Assembly: GCA_945871415.1 (NCBI GenBank)
Contig: CAMBWG010000041.1
Location: forward strand, 1-10,803
Source: an uncultured Desulfovibrio sp.
GTDB taxonomy: Bacteria > Desulfobacterota > Desulfovibrionia > Desulfovibrionales > Desulfovibrionaceae
Length of the DNA stretch: 10,803 nucleotides
Direction of reading: 5' to 3'
Shown here in pieces: positions 6,737 to 10,803 of this stretch. Position numbers and translations under genes: made by a program. Within the stretch, counting starts at the first letter, position 1, and each line of letters starts with the position of its first letter. Under the pieces are notes generated by a model. That model ran no database searches. It was not told the origin of the DNA and saw only the letters and a list, made by a program, of their open reading frames with translations.

Positions 6737-8784
6737 GTGCATCAAACATGGATGAGCTGCAACAAAGCCTCAAACGCTATAAGGAAAAAAAGGAACGCTT
6801 TCGTTCCTTCATAGACGAAGCCGCCGTTGCAGTCGAAAAGTTTGACGCGCAGTTTCCCCCGGAGGCCAGACAGGAGAACGCCGCTCCCGCGAGCCGGGCA
6901 AAGATATTTCATGATCTGAGCGGTAAAATAGCCAATTCCAGGCTCAAGATTCTGGTGGCGGGCGAGTTCAAACGGGGCAAAAGCACGCTCATCAACGCGC
7001 TGCTGGGCGAAGAAGTTCTCCCCGCCTACTCCACGCCGTGCACGGCCGTCATCACGGAAATTCTGTACGGCGCGGAAAAACGGGCCGTCCTGACCTTCAA
7101 ACAGCAGATAGGCCCCCTGCCCGCCGGCACTGACCCCAAGGTTGTAAAGCACGTCGGGAACAGACAGAGCAATATCCCCGACATGGTCGTTGACTGCGCC
7201 GACCTCGGCAACGAGCTGGAAAGCTACCTCGTCATCCCCGAAAACGAAGAAGACAAGGAACAGAGCGAATCCGTCGCAGAAAGCCCGTATGCCTGCTGCC
7301 GCCTTTTCTGGCCGCTGGAACTGTGCCGGAACGATGTGGAAATCATTGACTCGCCCGGCCTCAACGAGGCGACCGTCCGGGACGAAACGACCTACACCTA
7401 TGTGCCGCAGGCGGACATGGTGCTGCATGTGCTCAATGCCACCCAGCTTTTCGGCAAGGCCGACAAGGAATTTGTGGACAAGGTGGAGAAACTCCATGCC
7501 CCGCTGTTTTTCCTTGTGAACCGCTTTGACCAGCTGAACACCGAACGCGACCGGGAACAGATCAGAAGCCGCGCCCTGAAGGAGCTGCCCGCCCGCACCC
7601 CCTACGGCCAGGACGGCATCTTCTTTCTCTCCGCCTACAAGGCGCTTGAAGCCAGAATGGAGCACGACGGCGACGCGTACACAGCGTCGGGCTTTGTAAA
7701 TTTTGAACGCAAGCTTGCCGAAGTCGTGGAGCGGGATCGCCTTCGGATAAAATTTGCCAACAGCATGCAGACCGCATGCGACGAACTCCACGCCCTGACG
7801 GACAACTTTATTCCGGAGCTGCGTAAAAAGCTCGACATGGACGTGGCCGCTCTGGAAAGCAAATATGCGTCCAAGCAAAAGGAATTTCAAAAACTCGAAG
7901 AAAAAAAGAACCGCATCCAGCAGGACATCCAGAAAAAATTCAGTCTTGTCCGCAAAAATCTCGAACTGGAAAGCAAGTCGTTCATGGAAAGGTTTGTTGC
8001 GGAAGAGCTGGAAGAATGCATCTCCCACCAGCCTGTCGAAATCAGCGTCTTCTCCCGGAAAGCAGATACGGAAAAGGCCGGACGCCTCCTGACAACGGCC
8101 GTCACGAGCCACCTGCAGAACACCTTTTCCGATTTCAACCAGACTCTGACGGAAAACATTCGTCAGGAAATAGAAGAGCTGAAAGAAACCATAAAATATC
8201 AGATAGAAGACTTCGACGAGCTGCTGGACGCCATCCGCGTCGATATGGGCATGAATATAGGCGGCAAGAACCTGGCCATCTCAGCCCGCGGTCAGGAGGT
8301 CGGGCTGGAAGAATTCATGCCGGATATGCTCGGCGGCGCCATTGTCGGCGGCAGCGCCGGCGCGGCCGCGGTTTTCGTGGCCTCGCGCTTCATAGCCCTG
8401 CTGGGAGGCCCCGTAGGCTGGGGCCTGACGATTCTCTCCACGCTGGGCGCGGCGCTTTTTGCCCTCTCAAGCAACACCTCCGCGGCCGACAAGTTCAAAA
8501 ACGAGTTCGCCAGTGCCGCCAGAGCCAGAATGCGGGAACAAATTCCCGCCTTTACCAGAGAAGTTTCCTCCAATATCGCCGGCAAGCTGGAGGGCTACGA
8601 AAAATTCTTCATCAACGAGCTGGAAACCAGGGTGCAGGACACGAAGGCCCCCATCGAGGAAGCCATTCGTCAGCTCAGGAACAATCAGGACTCCGTGGAA
8701 ACCCAGAAACAGAAGCTTGATCAGTTCAAGACAGAACTTGCCGCCGTTCTTGACCGGGGGGAAAAACTGCTGGCCGAAATCTAG
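6733..8784 (+). CDS. Dynamin-like GTPase 3, with central hydrophobic hairpin
   Basis: The start is the ATG in a second ATGA overlap (6733-6736), with Shine-Dalgarno GAGGAG at 6719-6724. An upstream in-frame TTG is less likely. The product has 683 residues. After a helical N-terminus the GTPase motifs are complete: G1 GEFKRGKS 77-84, G2 Thr in STPCTAVITEI about 101-104, G3 DSPG 206-209, G4 NRFD 263-266. An acidic insert (EENEEDKEQSES-like, about 169-182) sits between G2 and G3. Residues 360-500 are long charged helices. A strongly hydrophobic Gly/Ala-rich hairpin follows at 533-579 (GGAIVGGSAGAAAVFVASRF, then LLGGPVGWGLTIL), and a C-terminal coiled coil at 585-680. This is the architecture of bacterial dynamin-like proteins that insert into and remodel membranes. 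It is the last gene of the operon and ends 28 nt before a strong hairpin. Confidence 0.88.
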   Translation: MSASNMDELQQSLKRYKEKKERFRSFIDEAAVAVEKFDAQFPPEARQENAAPASRAKIFHDLSGKIANSRLKILVAGEFKRGKSTLINALLGEEVLPAYSTPCTAVITEILYGAEKRAVLTFKQQIGPLPAGTDPKVVKHVGNRQSNIPDMVVDCADLGNELESYLVIPENEEDKEQSESVAESPYACCRLFWPLELCRNDVEIIDSPGLNEATVRDETTYTYVPQADMVLHVLNATQLFGKADKEFVDKVEKLHAPLFFLVNRFDQLNTERDREQIRSRALKELPARTPYGQDGIFFLSAYKALEARMEHDGDAYTASGFVNFERKLAEVVERDRLRIKFANSMQTACDELHALTDNFIPELRKKLDMDVAALESKYASKQKEFQKLEEKKNRIQQDIQKKFSLVRKNLELESKSFMERFVAEELEECISHQPVEISVFSRKADTEKAGRLLTTAVTSHLQNTFSDFNQTLTENIRQEIEELKETIKYQIEDFDELLDAIRVDMGMNIGGKNLAISARGQEVGLEEFMPDMLGGAIVGGSAGAAAVFVASRFIALLGGPVGWGLTILSTLGAALFALSSNTSAADKFKNEFASAARARMREQIPAFTREVSSNIAGKLEGYEKFFINELETRVQDTKAPIEEAIRQLRNNQDSVETQKQKLDQFKTELAAVLDRGEKLLAEI

Positions 8785-8878
8785 AGCAATTCAACTTTGA
8801 AAAAGGTGAAACGCGAGGCGGCAGCACAGCGCCTCCGCCTCGCATTCTGCCTTTTATCTTTTACAAAGGTGCAACGCC
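8785..8878. terminator. Bidirectional terminator built from an inverted pair of repeat ends (copy D)
   Basis: GCGAGGCGG (8813-8821) and CCGCCTCGC (8835-8843) form a perfect 9-bp stem. The pairing extends outward with mismatches through GAAAAAGG and CCTTTTATC, giving A-runs on the left and T-runs on the right. It lies between the convergent GTPase 3 and LprI-like genes, where a two-way terminator is expected. The left arm is the 3' end of the interspersed repeat on the minus strand and the right arm is the same end on the plus strand, so two repeat ends meet head to head. Confidence 0.7.
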
Positions 8879-9550
8879 CTACTCCTCCGGACTGAATTCT
8901 TTGTCTTCCAGCAGCTTGACAAAACGCTGCGTTTCTCTGAGCCCGAACGAAGTCTCCAGCAGGCGGCTGAGGCTTCCGGTTCCGTTCCGGGCAAAGATCA
9001 CCTGCCCCATCTTGTCATTCCAGACGCTCCATGCCTGCCGGGCCGCCTTCAGGGCCTCCTTGTCTTCCTGCCGCTCAAGCTCGCTCATGGCCTTTGCATA
9101 GGCGACTTCCAGCTTTTTATTCATAATCGCCTGTTCCTGCGAAAAACACTCCATCATGGCGAACGTCCGGCCTTCGGCCTTTTCCATGCAGGCGTCAAAG
9201 GAAAAGCCGGCCTGAAGAACCCTGCCGCTCCTGCAAACCTGCTCGCGCGCGCACAAGTTTCCGAATTCGTTCCAGAACTGCTGCAACTCCACAGTGACCG
9301 AAACCTGCGATCCCGGAGCGCCGAAGTAGCGTTCCGCATCTTCCTCGCCGCAAAGGAACGTAAACTCCTCGCCGTTTTTCAGCTTTATGGTGGAATAACA
9401 GAAATCGCCGCAGATGGTGCCGCTGTAGACGCCCTCCACCGTTTCCGTGCCCAGCACCTTTTCCTTGCACATGGAGCGGCTTGAGGCCGGGGACAGGGCG
9501 GGCGCGGCAAGCAGCCCGGACAGAACAAGACAGAAAAGAAGTTTGCGCAT
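8879..9550 (-). CDS. Exported protein with C-terminal LprI/DUF1311-like domain
   Basis: The ATG at 9550 has a good Shine-Dalgarno (GGGAGGAG, about 7 nt upstream) and begins a clear signal peptide: MRK, then LLFCLVLSGLLAAPAL, with cleavage probably around residues 20-25. There is no lipobox. Upstream in-frame codons exist but encode a Pro/Gly/Arg-rich stretch over repeat remnants. Of 223 residues, 30-112 form a cysteine-containing, probably beta-rich unit (VEGVYSGTICGDFCYSTIKL). Residues 118-215 match the LprI/DUF1311 pattern: Cys135, NKKLEVAYAKAMSEL, ALKAARQAWSVWNDKMGQV, then GSLSRLLETSFGLRETQRF. Proteins of this family are periplasmic or surface proteins; one, mycobacterial LprI, inhibits lysozyme. 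The exact role here is unknown. It converges on the dynamin-like operon and is unlikely to be co-transcribed with it. Confidence 0.8.
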   Translation of the reverse strand: MRKLLFCLVLSGLLAAPALSPASSRSMCKEKVLGTETVEGVYSGTICGDFCYSTIKLKNGEEFTFLCGEEDAERYFGAPGSQVSVTVELQQFWNEFGNLCAREQVCRSGRVLQAGFSFDACMEKAEGRTFAMMECFSQEQAIMNKKLEVAYAKAMSELERQEDKEALKAARQAWSVWNDKMGQVIFARNGTGSLSRLLETSFGLRETQRFVKLLEDKEFSPEE

Positions 9551-9580
9551 GCGGCTCTCCTCCCGTACTGTGTGGAATAT

Positions 9581-9646
9581 TTCAGTTTGAAATGCCGTGC
9601 GTCTCCAACGGGAAACATGCGGCTTTTCCGCGCACTTGCGGCCGGG
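9581..9646 (+). repeat. Interspersed hairpin repeat, decayed 5' half
   Basis: TTCAGTTTGAAATGC at 9581-9595 is nearly identical to the start of copy B. It is followed, in the same order, by a GGGAAAC stretch, CTTTTCCGC and GCGGCCGGG, which correspond to the repeat's central stem and CCGGG block. The first hairpin's right arm has decayed (GCGTCTCCAAC). Confidence 0.55.
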
Positions 9647-9715
9647 AGACGCCGGGCGTCCCGCTCCCGTTGCCCGGCCCGGCGCGCAGATTGCCGGAGG
9701 CATTCCGGTGTTCCT

Positions 9716-9765
9716 CATGATTGCCTGTCGTCATTCCATAAGATGGAATCTTCAGCGCAATCATG
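9716..9765 (+). repeat. Nested inverted repeat (double stem-loop)
   Basis: The outer arms CATGATTGC (9716-9724) and GCAATCATG (9757-9765) are perfect 9-bp inverted repeats. Inside them ATTCCAT (9733-9739) and ATGGAAT (9743-9749) form a second stem with an AAG loop. The inner stem matches the palindrome at 2083-2101. The function is unknown. Confidence 0.6.
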
Positions 9766-9769
9766 GTTC

Positions 9770-9836
9770 CCGCCCCTGGGGCCGGGCGGCGCTGCGCCGC
9801 CGCCTCGCGTTTTACCTTGTTCAAAGGTGAAAGGCT
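9770..9836 (+). repeat. Interspersed hairpin repeat, 3' half (copy E)
   Basis: It shares GGGCCGGGCGGCGCTGCGCC, the CGCCTCGCGTTTT block, and GTTCAAAGGTGAAAGGCTC with the 3' ends of copies A-C. The terminal stem is slightly decayed. It abuts the stop codon of the HipA-like gene and may act as its terminator or 3' RNA structure. Confidence 0.65.
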
Positions 9837-10803
9837 CAACCTTCCTGCCAGAAGCGCAGTTCACTCCCGGCGTCCTGTGCTTCAAGCAGGCGGGAGGCTC
9901 TCTGCCGTATGGCTGTTTCAACGAGCTTCAGACGTTTCGGAGAAAGATTATACCGGGGATGCCGTTTCAGTTTGCAGGTCAGCAGGCGACGCAGCCCCTC
10001 CCGATGTCGCGGCTTCATACAGAGCCGGGCTACGGAGAAAAAGTTGCCGTAGCAGGCAGGCCCCTGAGCATCCGCGAAATTGAGAAAAGCCTGTCTGCTT
10101 TCCTCTTCTCCGGGAGAGGCAAAATTGAACAGGGAATTTCCATGATCAAACAGCGGCGCGGGGCCTTTCAGAGTGTTGGTCGCCGCGTCCACGAGAAAGC
10201 CAAAATTCCCGAAATGCCGATCCGTATTGCCGACGACGGCATCAAAGACGAGCATGTCTTCCAGCATGGCCTTACAGGCCGTATCGAGCGTTCCGTAATA
10301 GTCGATGACCGCCTGCATGCCGCCGCTTGTCACAATCTGACCGACAGGCACAAACGAGACAGCCTTGCTGGTGAACAGCTCGCATCTGGAGCAAAGCCGC
10401 GATTTCCATTTGCTGAGCGTGTACGGGATGGCATTCACGCCGAGCACCCGGGCAACCTGCCAGGCGTAGAATTCGGAATACGGCTCATTGCCGGTATTGC
10501 ACGCCCCCTCAGTGCCGCCTTTATAGAGGTATATCCTGCCGGACTGACGCCGCCAGCACTTGGGAAGCATGCCGTTCGTCGTAAATTCAGGACTTGACGC
10601 CGCAGACGTGCGCACAGAACTTCCATAGCCGGTAAAGGCTATGCCGGCCAGCACCTCGCTGAACCTGTTCTCGTAAAGGTTGCACTGATCAAACGTCTTT
10701 GTGAACCCATCCTGCACGACCCAGTAGCTGTCATTAAGCGAAAGCCCTCTGCTGATCTCGATAATCCCCAGCGTGCTGTTTGCCGACAAGCCGACCTTTG
10801 CCA
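9836..10803 (-). CDS. HipA-like serine/threonine kinase-fold protein (N-terminus at or just beyond the right edge)
   Basis: The frame is open from the right edge to TGA at 9836-9838. A TTG at 10789 could start a 317-residue protein, but the codons above it read (x)TG GCA AAG GTC GGC, so an ATG just outside the window is likelier. Numbering from the TTG, kinase-like elements are: a Gly-rich TTNGMLPKCW (70-79), a candidate ATP-binding Lys90 in RIYLYKGG, the catalytic-loop motif VVGNTDRHFGNFGFL (185-199; Asp190, Asn196) and a metal-binding motif LFDHGNS (213-219; Asp215). These match HipA-type kinases and related CtkA-like proteins. HipA phosphorylates glutamyl-tRNA synthetase and causes dormancy; the target here is unknown. 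No HipB-like partner is adjacent within the window. The partner could lie beyond the right edge. Confidence 0.78.
   Translation of the reverse strand, partial: AKVGLSANSTLGIIEISRGLSLNDSYWVVQDGFTKTFDQCNLYENRFSEVLAGIAFTGYGSSVRTSAASSPEFTTNGMLPKCWRRQSGRIYLYKGGTEGACNTGNEPYSEFYAWQVARVLGVNAIPYTLSKWKSRLCSRCELFTSKAVSFVPVGQIVTSGGMQAVIDYYGTLDTACKAMLEDMLVFDAVVGNTDRHFGNFGFLVDAATNTLKGPAPLFDHGNSLFNFASPGEEESRQAFLNFADAQGPACYGNFFSVARLCMKPRHREGLRRLLTCKLKRHPRYNLSPKRLKLVETAIRQRASRLLEAQDAGSELRFWQEG

Larger units (their letters stand above)
9551..9835. other. Intergenic region with repeat remnants
   Basis: This 285-nt gap separates the HipA-like and LprI-like genes, both on the minus strand. It contains a decayed 5' half of the interspersed repeat (9581-9646), a nested inverted repeat (9716-9765) and a 3' repeat half (9770-9836). 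No gene is convincing here. It must hold either the LprI-like promoter or a read-through link from the HipA-like gene. Confidence 0.5.

Noticed and set aside
6742..8112. A 456-codon minus-strand open frame opposite GTPase 3
   Set aside because: Same reason: a mirror of plus-strand codon bias, with no recognisable domain and no ribosome site of note.
9572..10597. A 341-codon plus-strand frame opposite the HipA-like gene
   Set aside because: The minus strand carries intact kinase motifs over the same bases, and the plus-strand product has none.
1477..10803. The XRE gene and the HipA-like kinase as one HipBA toxin-antitoxin pair
   Set aside because: They are about 8 kb apart on opposite strands with unrelated genes between, whereas hipB and hipA are adjacent and co-transcribed.

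Overview
The window is moderately GC-rich bacterial DNA, roughly 55-60% by eye. It has Shine-Dalgarno-led genes, ATG/GTG/TTG starts and many intergenic structured repeats. The feel is Gram-negative: a secreted LprI/DUF1311-type protein, a WYL regulator and a HipA-like kinase. The repeat style (3' motif close to TTTTTCAAAGGTGAAACGC) suggests a Desulfovibrio-like deltaproteobacterium to me, but that is recollection and low confidence.

Layout, left to right. (1) Bases 1-733 (-): N-terminal 244 codons of a WYL-domain transcriptional regulator running off the left edge. (2) Bases 734-1476: a 743-nt gap with two copies (A, B) of a 144-nt three-hairpin repeat. (3) Bases 1477-1839 (+): a small XRE/Cro-type helix-turn-helix regulator. 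(4) Bases 1840-2337: a 498-nt leader with a third, partial repeat (C), a perfect 10-bp hairpin and a 19-nt palindrome. (5) Bases 2338-8784 (+): the centrepiece, a tightly coupled operon of three different dynamin-like large GTPases. The first is preceded by a hydrophobic leader reading frame and overlapped by it. The three GTPase genes are joined by ATGA stop-start overlaps. (6) Bases 8785-8878: an inverted pair of repeat ends that looks like a bidirectional terminator. (7) Bases 8879-9550 (-): an exported protein with a C-terminal LprI/DUF1311-like domain. (8) Bases 9551-9835: more repeat remnants and a nested inverted repeat. (9) Bases 9836 to the right edge (-): a HipA-like kinase, complete or nearly so.

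How the genes may work together. Two of the three GTPases (1 and 3) carry a GTPase head, long helical regions and a central hydrophobic hairpin. This is the arrangement of bacterial dynamin-like proteins that remodel membranes. The middle one is shorter, lacks the hydrophobic hairpin and has an eroded G4 guanine-specificity motif, so it looks like a specialised partner. The first has an N-terminal beta-rich segment that resembles a PH-like domain, and possibly a transmembrane leader joined by -1 frameshifting at C CCC CCA. Multi-gene dynamin clusters are known from LeoABC and from the Eleos anti-phage system. A three-GTPase cluster beside an XRE regulator, a WYL regulator and a HipA-like kinase fits a defence or accessory locus. 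The assignment to defence is inference.

The most interesting points are the three-GTPase operon, the candidate frameshift or overlapping membrane leader at its start, and the hairpin repeats that punctuate every intergenic gap in the window.
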